A DNA stretch of 14,304 nt from Pseudomonadota bacterium (GCA_030271565.1 JARXKR010000022.1:1-14304); one strand, 5' to 3'; shown: positions 1-7,289, counted from the first letter of the stretch. Program-made: numbers and translations. Notes: generated from the letters alone by a model not told the origin.

Positions 1-1358
1 GGGGCGGAGAAGGTGATCCGGGTCTTGCCGCCGCCCGAGGGGCGCATGTCGGTCATCTCGCCTTTGCGGGTGGCCATTTTCTCGACTACGACACCGGCAT
101 ATTCATCATCGACGTCGATCACGGTGGTTTCATAGGGCTCGGTGCGCTTGCCGTTTTCGTCCACTGCGTAGAGCACGCGCGGGCGGCTGATGCCGAGCTC
201 AAAGCCTTCGCGGCGCATCGTCTCGATCAGCACGCCGAGCTGAAGCTCGCCGCGCCCGGCAACCTCGAAGCTGTCGCGGTCGGCGCTCTCGGTCACCCGG
301 ATCGCGACGTTGCTCTCGGCTTCGCGCTCGAGCCGGTCTCGGATCATCCGGCTGGTGACCTTGGTCCCTTCGCGTCCGGCCATCGGCGAATCGTTCACCG
401 CAAAGCGCATCGACAGCGTCGGCGGGTCGATCGGCTGGGCGTGCAGGGGCTCGGTCACCGATGGATCGCAGATGGTGTTGGAGACGGTCGCCTCGGTCAG
501 CCCGGCGATCGAGACGATGTCGCCAGCCCGGGCTTCATCGACCGGCACGCGTTCGAGCCCGCGGAACGCCATCAGCTTGGAGGCGCGGCCGGTTTCGACG
601 ATGTTGCCGTCGTTGTCGAGCGCGTGGATCGGCGAGTTGACTTTGACCGTGCCCGACTGGACCTTGCCCGTCAGGATCCGGCCGAGGAAGTTGTCACGGT
701 CGAGCAGGGTGACGAGAAACTTGAACGGACCATCGACGTCGGCTGCGGGAGCCGGAACGTGGCTGACGATCTTTTCGAACAGCGGGGTCAAGGTCCCGGC
801 GCGCAGGCTCGGGTCTTCATTGGCATAACCGTTGCGGCCCGAGGCGTAGAGCACCGGGAAGTCGAGCTGCTCGTCGGTGGCGTCGAGGCTGACGAACAGG
901 TCGAATACCTCGTCGAGAACTTCCTGGATACGCTCGTCCTGGCGATCGACCTTGTTGACCACGACGATCGGACGCAGTCCCAGCGCGAGCGCCTTGCCGG
1001 TGACGAACTTGGTTTGCGGCATCGCGCCTTCGGACGAATCGACCAGCAGGATCACCCCGTCGACCATCGACAGGATCCGCTCAACTTCGCCACCGAAGTC
1101 GGCGTGGCCCGGCGTATCGACGATGTTAATGTGGGTGGTGTGCCCGTGATGATCGTCCCATTCGACCGAAGTGCACTTGGCCAGAATGGTGATCCCGCGT
1201 TCTTTTTCGAGGTCATTCGAATCCATCGCGCGTTCTTCGACGCGCTGGTTGTCGCGGAAAGTGCCGGACTGGCGGAACAACTGGTCGACCAAGGTGGTCT
1301 TGCCGTGATCGACGTGCGCGATGATGGCGATATTGCGCAAAGGAAGCTGGGCGGACAT
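1..1358 (-). CDS. typA: Translational GTPase TypA/BipA (C-terminal part outside window)
   Basis: This is a ribosome-binding GTPase of the EF-G/LepA class, implicated in stress, cold adaptation and large-subunit assembly. 452 codons are visible, and the family is about 600 residues, so roughly 150 C-terminal residues lie beyond position 1. The ATG at 1356-1358 opens a typical N-terminus. The P-loop AHVDHGKTT is at residues 14-22, followed by RGITI (switch I), DTPGHADFGGEVER (G3), NKVDR (G4) and the LDATDEQLDFP segment typical of TypA. Domain 2 (beta barrel) and an EF-G domain-III-like part (GRGELQLGVLIETMRREGFE) follow. A few extra residues (DDHHGH) sit just before the G3 strand compared with the E. 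coli protein as I remember it. The upstream gene on the same strand ends 94 bp away, so typA probably has its own promoter there. Identity is secure. No defect is visible in this part. Confidence 0.97.
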   Translation of the reverse strand, partial: MSAQLPLRNIAIIAHVDHGKTTLVDQLFRQSGTFRDNQRVEERAMDSNDLEKERGITILAKCTSVEWDDHHGHTTHINIVDTPGHADFGGEVERILSMVDGVILLVDSSEGAMPQTKFVTGKALALGLRPIVVVNKVDRQDERIQEVLDEVFDLFVSLDATDEQLDFPVLYASGRNGYANEDPSLRAGTLTPLFEKIVSHVPAPAADVDGPFKFLVTLLDRDNFLGRILTGKVQSGTVKVNSPIHALDNDGNIVETGRASKLMAFRGLERVPVDEARAGDIVSIAGLTEATVSNTICDPSVTEPLHAQPIDPPTLSMRFAVNDSPMAGREGTKVTSRMIRDRLEREAESNVAIRVTESADRDSFEVAGRGELQLGVLIETMRREGFELGISRPRVLYAVDENGKRTEPYETTVIDVDDEYAGVVVEKMATRKGEMTDMRPSGGGKTRITFSA

Positions 1359-1452
1359 TCGGTAACTCTCAAACGGGGGAGGGCGACGCTTGTGCTGCGC
1401 CGCAACATTGGCCGCGCCCCTAGCCGATGCGGGCGCTCGGGGCAAGCGCAGC

Positions 1453-4035
1453 CTAAAGTTCGCGCAGCGCCTGTGCCGGTTTTGCTCTGAGCAAGGGGAG
1501 CGAAGCCGCCAGTGCGAAGCCGATTACCAGCGCGAGGCCCATGCCAAGCACGCCAAGTACTTCGGTCCAGTCGGGCAGCCAGTCGAATGCAAACAGCTTG
1601 ACCACGACCAGCCAGGCGATGCCGCTGCCCAGCGCCAATGCCACCCCGGCGAGTACCACCGCGAGCAGGGCGTATTCAGCGAGTTGCAACACCAACAGTT
1701 GTCGCCGACTGGCACCAAGTACGCGCAGGATCACGTTGTCATAGACCCGCGCCGCGCGCGCTGCGGCGATCGCGCCAAGCAGCACCGCAATCCCCGCCAG
1801 CACCGCGACCGAAGCCGCCGCGAGGATCGCCAAGCTGACCTGACGTAGCAAATCCCGCGCCTGGGTCAGCACACCGCCGACCTCGATCACCGAACTCGCC
1901 GGAAAGGCGCGCACCAGGCTGCGGAGTAATTCCCCCTTCCCGCCTGCGGGAGGGGTTGGGGGTGGGTTCTTGGCGGCGGCAACAGACCCACCCCCGGCCC
2001 CTCCCGCAGGCGGGAGGGGGGTAAGCGAGATAGTCGCCGCCAGATTGTGCGGCGCGTCTTCGATCGCATTGGGGCTGAACACCAGCACATAATTGAATCC
2101 CAACGAATCCCAGTCGATCCGCCGCAGCGAGGCGATCCGCGCGGTACGTTCGACCCCGAGCAGGCCAATCGTCAGCTGGTCGCCGAGCTTGAGGTTCAGC
2201 GCCGCGGCGAGCTTTTCGTCGATTGAGACCAGCGGTTCGCCGGTGTAGTCATGCGGCCACCATTTGCCCGAAGTAACCGCATTGCCTTCGGGCACGTCGT
2301 CTGAATAGGTCAGCCCGCGCTCACCGCGCAGGGGCCAGGCTTCCTCGGGAATTTCCTTGAGGTCGGCGACGCGGATCATCGCGTTCTGGGGGCCGTAAGC
2401 GAGGATTGCCCCGCGCAGCGCCGGGACCAGCCGGACCTTGGCCGTGGGAGCAACCTTGGTCACCGCCGCGACGAATTCCGCCCCGCGCGCTTTGGGAACA
2501 TCGAGCACGAAGTAATCGGGCGCGCGCTGGGGAACGCGGGCCATGATGTTGGCATCGAGGCTGGTCTGGATTGCCGCCAGTGTGACGAAGGCGGCGAGCC
2601 CGAAGCCGAGCGCGGTGACCAGCGCGCCGGTCTGCGCGCCGGGGCGGTGGAGGTTGGCGAGCGCGATCCGCAGCAAAGGCGCCTTGGGCCGAGGCAATTT
2701 CGCGGCAAGCGTGCGGATCAGCCAGCCCAGCGCGCCGAGCAGCAACAGCAGCACCAGCGAACCGCCAAGGAACCACGCTGTGACCAGCTTGGCCTTGGTG
2801 GTCAGCAGCGCCAGCGCGGCAATCGCCACCATGCCCAGACCCACTGGCAACACCGCATCGCGCCAGTTTTGCTTGAGCGGTGAGACCCGCGCGCGCAGCA
2901 GGGCCATCGCCGGGAAACGCCGCGCCGAGAGCAGCGGCGGCGCGGCGAAGACCAGCGCGATCAGCAAGCCATACAGCGCGGCTTTGGCGAGCGCGCCGGG
3001 GTCGAACACCAGCCCGGGCGAGACCGGCAGCAGACTGCCCAGCGCGGCGCCCAACAAGGGGGTAACCAGCACCCCGGCAATCAGGCCCAGTCCGCTCCCC
3101 ACCAGCGCTGCTACGCCGACCTGCAGCAGGTAAATTCGCGCAACATCGCCGCTGGTTGCACCCAGCACCTTCAAGGTCGCTACACTCCCACGCCGTGCTT
3201 CGAGGTACGAAGCCACCCCGCCGCCAATCCCGATCCCGGCGATCGCCAAGGCGGCTAGCCCGACCAGCACGAGGAAATCGCCCATCCGGCTGACAAAGCG
3301 TTCCGCGCCGGGCGAGGCATTGTCACGGGTGCGCAATTCGAAGCCGGAGGAGGGGAATTGCCGTTTGAGGCGGTCAGCGAGGCCTTGCGCATCGCTGCTG
3401 GGCCCCATCGCGATGCGGTACTTGGTCCGGTACATTGCCCCGGGTGCGGTCAGTCCGGCGCGGGCGGGGACATCGGCGGCGACGATCACCACCGGGCCGA
3501 GGGTGAAGCCTTCGCCGAGCCGGTCGGGCTCGTCGGCAATGATCCCGCCGACGCGCAGGGTGAGACTGCCGATGGTGACGCTGTCGCCGGGCTTGACGCC
3601 CAAGCGCTCGGCTGCACCTTCGGCCAGCCACGCGCTGCCCGCAGGCGGCGCGCCGGTGGTACGGCCATCCTTGAGCTTGAATTGCCCGACCAATGGCCAG
3701 GCGGCATCGACCGCCTTCAGCTCAATCGGCGCGGCAAGATCGCCCGCGCGGGCCATCGCCTGCAAGCGCATCCCGCCCGAAACCTTGCCGCCTTTGGCGA
3801 ATGCGGCGCTTTCGGACGCAGATGCGGGACGCTGCCAGACTGCAACTTCGACATCGCCGCCGAGGATCGTGCGCCCACGGCTCGCGAGTTCGCGTTCGAT
3901 CGCGCCGGTCAGCGTGCCGATTGCGGCGAGCGCGCCGACGCCGAGGAACAGGCACACCAGCAGCAGCCGCAGCCCCTTGAAGCGCGCCGACAGGTCGCGC
4001 CGGGCGATGGTCCAGGCAGTGCGCCATGGGCTCAT
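1453..4035 (-). CDS. ybbP: ABC transporter permease, FtsX/YbbP family
   Basis: Inner-membrane permease of 860 residues, near the size of E. coli YbbP, which is a large two-FtsX-domain protein thought to move lipophilic or envelope-linked substrates. An N-terminal transmembrane helix (about residues 22-42) is followed by a MacB-like extracytoplasmic domain. A first FtsX core of three to four helices (about 250-390), further helices (about 395-440), a second extracytoplasmic domain (about 490-725) and a final three-helix FtsX core up to the C-terminus come next. The ATG at 4033-4035 overlaps the stop codon of the ATPase gene in an ATGA, so the two are translationally coupled. A longer reading frame to 4089 lies entirely inside the ATPase gene and is not preferred. 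Oddity: residues about 672-702 (Pro/Gly/Ala-rich) are encoded by an in-frame palindromic DNA element (separate entry). The substrate is unknown. Confidence 0.9.
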   Translation of the reverse strand: MSPWRTAWTIARRDLSARFKGLRLLLVCLFLGVGALAAIGTLTGAIERELASRGRTILGGDVEVAVWQRPASASESAAFAKGGKVSGGMRLQAMARAGDLAAPIELKAVDAAWPLVGQFKLKDGRTTGAPPAGSAWLAEGAAERLGVKPGDSVTIGSLTLRVGGIIADEPDRLGEGFTLGPVVIVAADVPARAGLTAPGAMYRTKYRIAMGPSSDAQGLADRLKRQFPSSGFELRTRDNASPGAERFVSRMGDFLVLVGLAALAIAGIGIGGGVASYLEARRGSVATLKVLGATSGDVARIYLLQVGVAALVGSGLGLIAGVLVTPLLGAALGSLLPVSPGLVFDPGALAKAALYGLLIALVFAAPPLLSARRFPAMALLRARVSPLKQNWRDAVLPVGLGMVAIAALALLTTKAKLVTAWFLGGSLVLLLLLGALGWLIRTLAAKLPRPKAPLLRIALANLHRPGAQTGALVTALGFGLAAFVTLAAIQTSLDANIMARVPQRAPDYFVLDVPKARGAEFVAAVTKVAPTAKVRLVPALRGAILAYGPQNAMIRVADLKEIPEEAWPLRGERGLTYSDDVPEGNAVTSGKWWPHDYTGEPLVSIDEKLAAALNLKLGDQLTIGLLGVERTARIASLRRIDWDSLGFNYVLVFSPNAIEDAPHNLAATISLTPLPPAGGAGGGSVAAAKNPPPTPPAGGKGELLRSLVRAFPASSVIEVGGVLTQARDLLRQVSLAILAAASVAVLAGIAVLLGAIAAARAARVYDNVILRVLGASRRQLLVLQLAEYALLAVVLAGVALALGSGIAWLVVVKLFAFDWLPDWTEVLGVLGMGLALVIGFALAASLPLLRAKPAQALREL
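1932..2020. repeat. Palindromic repeat element inserted in frame in the permease gene
   Basis: An 89-bp inverted repeat. The left arm starts CCCCCTTCCCGCCTGCGGG and the right arm ends CCCGCAGGCGGGAGGGGG. Aligned over about 37 bases, the arms differ only by one extra T and a TT/CC change. Each arm also contains its own small hairpin (CCCGCCTGCGGG and CCCGCAGGCGGG). The central spacer is about 17 bases. The element lies wholly within the permease coding region and is translated without a stop into a Pro/Gly/Ala-rich stretch, in the second extracytoplasmic domain. Similar G/C-rich palindromes are, from memory, common between genes in sphingomonads; finding one inside a gene is less usual. Confidence 0.85.
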
Positions 4036-4721
4036 GCGGAGGCGTCGCTCGCGATCCGGCCGTCGGCCAGTGTGACAACGCGTTCGCACCGCGCGGCTAG
4101 CGCCGGATCGTGCGTGATCACCACCAAGGTCGCCCCGGCTTCAGCACGGCGAGCAAACAACAAGTCCATCACGCTGCTGCCGGTCGCGGCGTCGAGGTTG
4201 CCGGTGGGTTCGTCGGCAAACACCAGCGCGGGCTTGGGGGCGAGCGCGCGGGCGATGGCGACGCGTTGCTGCTCGCCGCCCGAAAGCTGCGCCGGGTAGT
4301 GCCCCAGACGTGCGCCTAGCCCGACCGCAACCAGCTCTGCCTCGGCGCGCGCTTTGGCATCGGGCATGCCCGCGAGTTCGAGCGGGGTCATGACATTTTC
4401 GAGCGCGGTCATCGTCGGGAGGAGGTGGAAGGCTTGCAATACCACCCCGATCCGCCCGCGCCGGGCAAGCGCCAGCGCATCTTCGCTCATCGCCGAGAAA
4501 TCTTCGCCCGCGACTTGCAAGCTGCCGCCGCTGGCGCGCTCAAGTCCGGACAGAACCGCCATCAGGCTGCTTTTGCCAGAGCCTGAGGGCCCGAGCAGTG
4601 CGAGCGTCTGGCCGTGCGGCACGGTAAGGTCGATCCCGCGCAATACTTCGACCGCGCTGTCGCCCTGACCGAGTCTGAGGGTAAGATTATGGGCCGCAAT
4701 CGCGGGCAGGGGGCTTGTCAC
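4032..4721 (-). CDS. ybbA: ABC transporter ATP-binding protein, YbbA/LolD type
   Basis: Cytoplasmic ATPase of 229 residues that powers the adjoining permease. Walker A GPSGSGKS is at residues 44-51, the Q-loop glutamine at 96 (VLQAFHLLP), signature LSGGE at 146-150, Walker B LVFADE at 166-171 followed by PTGNLD, and the H-loop histidine at 204 (ITHD). The set is complete and of the MacB/LolD/YbbA exporter class. The predicted start is a GTG at 4719-4721. An ATG at 4735-4737 is out of frame and no better in-frame start is seen downstream, so GTG is kept with moderate certainty. The stop overlaps the permease start. The divergent partner is a TesA-like esterase, the conserved ybbA-ybbP/tesA neighbourhood, which supports YbbA over LolD. 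Confidence 0.93.
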   Translation of the reverse strand: MTSPLPAIAAHNLTLRLGQGDSAVEVLRGIDLTVPHGQTLALLGPSGSGKSSLMAVLSGLERASGGSLQVAGEDFSAMSEDALALARRGRIGVVLQAFHLLPTMTALENVMTPLELAGMPDAKARAEAELVAVGLGARLGHYPAQLSGGEQQRVAIARALAPKPALVFADEPTGNLDAATGSSVMDLLFARRAEAGATLVVITHDPALAARCERVVTLADGRIASDASA

Positions 4722-4768
4722 GTCGCGGGGATGCCATAGCTAGAGGGGGACAAGAAGGAAGTTGCAGA

Positions 4769-5455
4769 ATGAAATGGAACCTCGCCCTCGCGCTTGCAAC
4801 CCCCTTGGCGCTGCTGGGCTGCAAGGAAAGCGCGCCGCCGCCTGTCCCGCAGGCGAGCGCGACAACCGTCACGGCACCCGCTTCCGATGCAATGCCTGTG
4901 CTGGCGCTGGGTGACAGCCTGTTCGCAGGATACGGCCTTGGACCGGGAGAGAGCTATCCTGCGCGTCTCGAGGCCGCGCTCAATTCCCACGGCGTCCGGG
5001 TGCGTGTCGTCAATGCGGGGGTGTCGGGGGATACCACCGCAGACGGCCTCGCCCGCGTCGACTTCGTGCTTAGCGGCATGAAAGCCAAACCCGTGCTGGC
5101 GATCATCAGCCTTGGCGGCAACGACATGCTGCGCGCGGTGCCTCCCGCCGAAACGCGCAAGAACCTCGCGGCGATCCTAGCCAAATTCCAAGCCGCAAAG
5201 GTGCCGGTTGTCCTGCTCCAACTGCTCGCCGCACCCAATCTCGGCAAGGAATACGGGGATCAGTTCAATCCAATCTACCCGGCGCTTGCGAAGCAATACG
5301 GGGCGACGCTGGTCCCGTTCTGGCTGGCCCCGCTGCAGGGGCATCCCGAACTGCTGCAGAGCGATCATATCCACCCGACCGTGATGGGGATCGACAAACT
5401 GGTTGCGGCGACGGTCGATCGGGTGTCGGGGGCGCTGCCGAAGAAGCCACACTAG
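4769..5455 (+). CDS. tesA: TesA-like SGNH-hydrolase arylesterase/lysophospholipase, predicted lipoprotein
   Basis: Hydrolase of 228 residues acting on acyl esters or thioesters in the periplasm or envelope. A short signal sequence ends in a lipobox (LLGC, Cys18), so the mature protein is probably a lipoprotein, unlike the soluble periplasmic E. coli TesA. A Pro/Ala-rich linker (about residues 22-43) precedes the catalytic domain. The SGNH blocks are complete: GDSL with nucleophile Ser50, Gly84 (NAGVSGDTT), Asn118 (GGND), and Asp199/His202 in DHIHP. The ATG at 4769 is chosen because it opens the signal peptide and follows an AAGAAGGAA ribosome-binding site; an in-frame upstream start would precede the signal with 18 polar residues. 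It is divergent from the YbbA/YbbP-type exporter, as in E. coli, suggesting a shared envelope-lipid function. Confidence 0.92.
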   Translation: MKWNLALALATPLALLGCKESAPPPVPQASATTVTAPASDAMPVLALGDSLFAGYGLGPGESYPARLEAALNSHGVRVRVVNAGVSGDTTADGLARVDFVLSGMKAKPVLAIISLGGNDMLRAVPPAETRKNLAAILAKFQAAKVPVVLLQLLAAPNLGKEYGDQFNPIYPALAKQYGATLVPFWLAPLQGHPELLQSDHIHPTVMGIDKLVAATVDRVSGALPKKPH

Positions 5456-5456
5456 G

Positions 5457-5601
5457 TCCTCTCCGTTTTTGCGAAGCACAAACGGGGAGGTGGCAGTCGC
5501 ATTGGCGACTGACGGAGGGGTATCGACGCTGGCCCTGAAGCCCCTCCGTCACGCCTTCGGCGCGCCACCTCCCCATTTGCACTGCGTGAAAATGGAGAGG
5601 A
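5457..5601. repeat. 145-bp compound palindrome filling the gap between convergent genes
   Basis: The element starts two bases after the esterase stop and ends just before the recF stop codon. Nested perfect or near-perfect arms pair across it: TCCTCTCC (5457-5464) with GGAGAGGA (5594-5601); GGGGAGGTGGC (5484-5494) with GCCACCTCCCC (5564-5574); and TGACGGAGGGG (5510-5520) with CCCCTCCGTCA (5541-5551). Side hairpins sit between the arms, for example GTCGC ATTG GCGAC at 5496-5509 and CCGTTT/AAACGG near 5463-5484. The predicted single strand is therefore a long stem with side branches on either strand. It probably belongs to a dispersed sphingomonad palindromic family and could serve as a two-way terminator or mRNA end protector. 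No coding capacity is supported. Confidence 0.85.
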
Positions 5602-5603
5602 TC

Positions 5604-6677
5604 TTAAGAAATCCGCTCAGCCCGCCCGCCGCTGACCTGCCACACCACGGCCTCGCCCAGGATCGCTTCGAACGGCGCGAGTTCGGTCCCGGTCAGCCAC
5701 ACTTGCGCCGATCCCTGCGCCAAGCGCTCGAACAGCGCCGCGCGGCGCAGCGGGTCGAGATGCGCGGCAACCTCGTCGAGCAGCAGCACGCCAGGGCGGT
5801 CGGGCGAGAGCAACTGCGCATGTGCCAGCGTGATCGCGATCAGCATCGCCTTCTGCTCACCGGTCGAGCAGGCGCTGGCGGGCTCGTCCTTGCCCGCCAT
5901 CGTCACCACCAGTTCGTCGCGGTGCGGCCCCACCAAGGTGCGCTGCGCGGCACGGTCACGGCGGCGGCCTGCGGCCAAGGCGGCGGTGAGTTCGCTTTGA
6001 TCGAGCGGCCCACCCGGTTGGTATTGGAGCGCGGGCCGGGCAAAAGGAGCAACGGGCAAGGCCTCAAGCGCATCGGTCAGCCCCGCAACCATCCGCGCCC
6101 GCGCCTGCGCCACCGCCGCTCCGGCCTCGGCGATCTGCAATTCGATCGCGCCGAGCCATTGCGGATCGGGTTCGGCCGCTTCGCCCAGCAGCCGCCCACG
6201 CTCGCGCAGCGCGGCTTCAAGCTGGGCGGCGTGGCGGGCGTGGCCGGGTTCCACCGCCAGCACCAACCGGTCGAGGAACCGCCGCCGGGCGCCCGCGCTG
6301 TCCATGAACAGACGGTCCATTGCCGGGGTCAGCCAGCCCAGGCTGAGCCATTCGCCCAGCCGCACCGCCGGCGCTTCGGCGCCGTTGACCTGCACCACGC
6401 GCCGCGCCGGACGCTCGGGCCGCACCCCGGTGCCGAGCTGCACTTCGCCGGTCAGGTCGGCGCTGACGGCAAAGCCTTCGCTGCTCCCATGCGCTGCTAT
6501 GTCCGCCAGCGTGGCCCGGCGCAGTCCGCGTCCAGGGGCGAGCAGCGACAGCGCCTCAAGTACGTTGGTTTTGCCCGCGCCGTTTTCACCCACCAGCAGG
6601 TTGAACCGCGCGGTGCCGTCGAGCGCGGTGTCCCGATGGTTGCGAAACTGGGTCAGCCTGATGCGGTCGAGCGCCAT
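5604..6677 (-). CDS. recF: DNA replication/repair protein RecF
   Basis: SMC-like ATPase of 357 residues that binds gapped DNA and, with RecO and RecR, loads RecA. The opening LTQFRNH motif (residues 8-14) is characteristic. Walker A GENGAGKT is at 30-37, the ABC signature STGEQ at 271-275 and Walker B LLLDE at 298-302. Length fits the family (about 360-380). The ATG at 6675-6677 is chosen because the protein then begins MALDRIRL, as RecF proteins do. An upstream in-frame TTG at 6714-6716 would add 13 residues without family support. recF is not beside dnaA, dnaN or gyrB in this window. It is divergent from the small peptide-pspC unit and convergent with the esterase. Confidence 0.95.
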   Translation of the reverse strand: MALDRIRLTQFRNHRDTALDGTARFNLLVGENGAGKTNVLEALSLLAPGRGLRRATLADIAAHGSSEGFAVSADLTGEVQLGTGVRPERPARRVVQVNGAEAPAVRLGEWLSLGWLTPAMDRLFMDSAGARRRFLDRLVLAVEPGHARHAAQLEAALRERGRLLGEAAEPDPQWLGAIELQIAEAGAAVAQARARMVAGLTDALEALPVAPFARPALQYQPGGPLDQSELTAALAAGRRRDRAAQRTLVGPHRDELVVTMAGKDEPASACSTGEQKAMLIAITLAHAQLLSPDRPGVLLLDEVAAHLDPLRRAALFERLAQGSAQVWLTGTELAPFEAILGEAVVWQVSGGRAERIS

Positions 6678-6737
6678 GGCGGGGCGATAGGTTGGCGCAT
6701 CGGTGCTGTCACGCAAAAGGCACGCGCTGAAAGTTGG

Positions 6738-6787
6738 GAAATTTCACCAACATTTGTTTATGAACATTGGTGCAAATTTCTGTTCAT
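6738..6787. promoter_or_regulatory. Long dyad upstream of the sigma-54 promoter, candidate enhancer-binding site
   Basis: GAAATTTCACCAA (6738-6750) is matched on the other side by TTGGTGCAAATTTC (6767-6780), an inverted repeat with a single one-base difference in arm length and a 16-base spacer. A second, offset inverted repeat is ATGAACA (6760-6766) with TGTTCAT (6781-6787), and TGTTTATGAACA (6755-6766) is itself nearly palindromic. The block is AT-rich within a GC-rich genome. It lies about 64-113 bp upstream of the transcription start predicted from the site at 6825-6840, a plausible position for an AAA+ activator such as PspF. The binding protein is inferred. The site could instead serve the divergent recF gene. 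Confidence 0.55.
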
Positions 6788-6824
6788 CTGCGCGAAAGCT
6801 TGAAATGATGCGGTTTTTCGAAAT

Positions 6825-6840
6825 TGGCACGGTGGATGCA
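6825..6840 (+). promoter_or_regulatory. Sigma-54 (RpoN) -24/-12 promoter of the small peptide-pspC unit
   Basis: The sequence TGGCACG-GTGG-ATGCA matches the sigma-54 consensus TGGCACG-N4-TTGCA at all but one defined position, with the invariant GG and GC exactly spaced. Counting 12 bases from the GC places the transcription start near 6851. That leaves a leader of about 46 bases with an AGGAGA ribosome-binding site at 6885-6890 before the ATG at 6897. In enterobacteria psp operons are sigma-54/PspF-dependent, so a sigma-54 site ahead of a PspC gene is functionally coherent. Confidence 0.75.
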
Positions 6841-6896
6841 AACACCGTCGCATCTGCCGGATAGTCGGCGGAACCAAACAAACCAGGAGACTGAAC

Positions 6897-7034
6897 ATGA
6901 CCAATCAATCGCAATTCACCAGCCGGCTCGCTGCTGCAGCTTCGGCTTTCATGATCTCGCTGCTGCTCATCAGCACCACGGTCAGCACCCCTTCGGCGGC
7001 ACATGCCACCGTCTATGTCGGAGAAGTTGCATGA
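6897..7034 (+). CDS. Small membrane or exported peptide, 45 residues, coupled to pspC
   Basis: I do not recognise a family. A strong ribosome-binding site (AGGAGA, six bases before the ATG) and a stop codon overlapping the pspC start in an ATGA support a real, translated gene. The 45 residues comprise a polar, weakly basic start (MTNQSQFTSR), a hydrophobic stretch at about residues 11-29 and a small-residue segment ending SAAHA at 33-37. The latter looks like a signal-peptidase-I site and would leave only about eight mature residues. It could be a membrane-anchored micropeptide, a very short exported peptide, or mainly a translational coupler for pspC. Placement under a sigma-54 promoter suggests an envelope-stress link by inference only. 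Confidence 0.7.
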   Translation: MTNQSQFTSRLAAAASAFMISLLLISTTVSTPSAAHATVYVGEVA

Positions 7035-7246
7035 GCTCGATCGATCGCACCGATCGCACTGTCGTCCCGGCCCGCGGCTTCCGCTTGGGCAAAGCCAATG
7101 CCAAGTTCATGGGGGTCTGCTCGGGCATCGCCGATTACTTCGGCTGGGATGTGGGCCTCGTCCGCATCGGTTTCGCACTGGGCACCGTGCTCGGCTTCGG
7201 CTCGCTGCTGGTAGTCTACCTCGTGATCGGCCTCATCGCCGATTGA
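7031..7246 (+). CDS. pspC: PspC-domain protein
   Basis: A 71-residue inner-membrane protein consisting almost only of a PspC domain (phage-shock-protein family). After a polar N-terminus, the domain reads FRLGKANAKFMGVCSGIADY, then a WDVGLVRIGF segment and a C-terminal hydrophobic helix (about residues 47-70), the usual PspC layout. PspC in enterobacteria senses secretin or envelope damage and relays it through PspA/PspB to PspF. Here the protein lacks the longer C-terminal periplasmic part of E. coli PspC, and no pspA or pspB is nearby. Translation begins at the ATG at 7031-7033 overlapping the upstream peptide stop. Predicted control is from the sigma-54 site at 6825-6840. Confidence 0.88.
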   Translation: MSSIDRTDRTVVPARGFRLGKANAKFMGVCSGIADYFGWDVGLVRIGFALGTVLGFGSLLVVYLVIGLIAD

Positions 7247-7260
7247 GGCAAATCGCGGTG

Positions 7261-7289
7261 AGGCCCCGTTCCTGAAACGGGCGGGGCCT
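7261..7289. terminator. Hairpin between convergent pspC and queuosine-transporter genes
   Basis: AGGCCCCG (7261-7268) pairs perfectly with CGGGGCCT (7282-7289), and CCCGTT/AACGGG (7265-7270 and 7276-7281) is an alternative inner pairing. The hairpin lies 14 bases after the pspC stop and overlaps the stop region of the opposing gene. It could act on both transcripts. No clear T-tract follows directly on either strand, so intrinsic termination is only possible. Confidence 0.4.

Noticed and set aside
441..1490. Long plus-strand ORF of 349 codons antisense to typA
   Set aside because: It mirrors the typA reading frame in GC-rich DNA. Its protein shows no recognisable motif and an Arg/Asp/Val-rich composition typical of antisense frames.
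1932..2020. Possible CRISPR-like or IS-end structure in the permease gene
   Set aside because: Only two inverted arms occur, with no direct repeats, spacers, target duplication or transposase. The pattern is that of a single palindromic element.
4687..4872. Minus-strand ORF starting inside the esterase gene, overlapping the YbbA start
   Set aside because: It is out of frame with the ATPase and antisense to the lipoprotein signal region, and ends within 35 bases of the ATPase start. No motif is present.
5403..6803. Plus-strand ORF of 466 codons antisense to recF
   Set aside because: It runs across the intergenic palindrome and the full recF gene, is rich in Arg/Gln/His and lacks any domain. 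recF on the opposite strand has all expected motifs.
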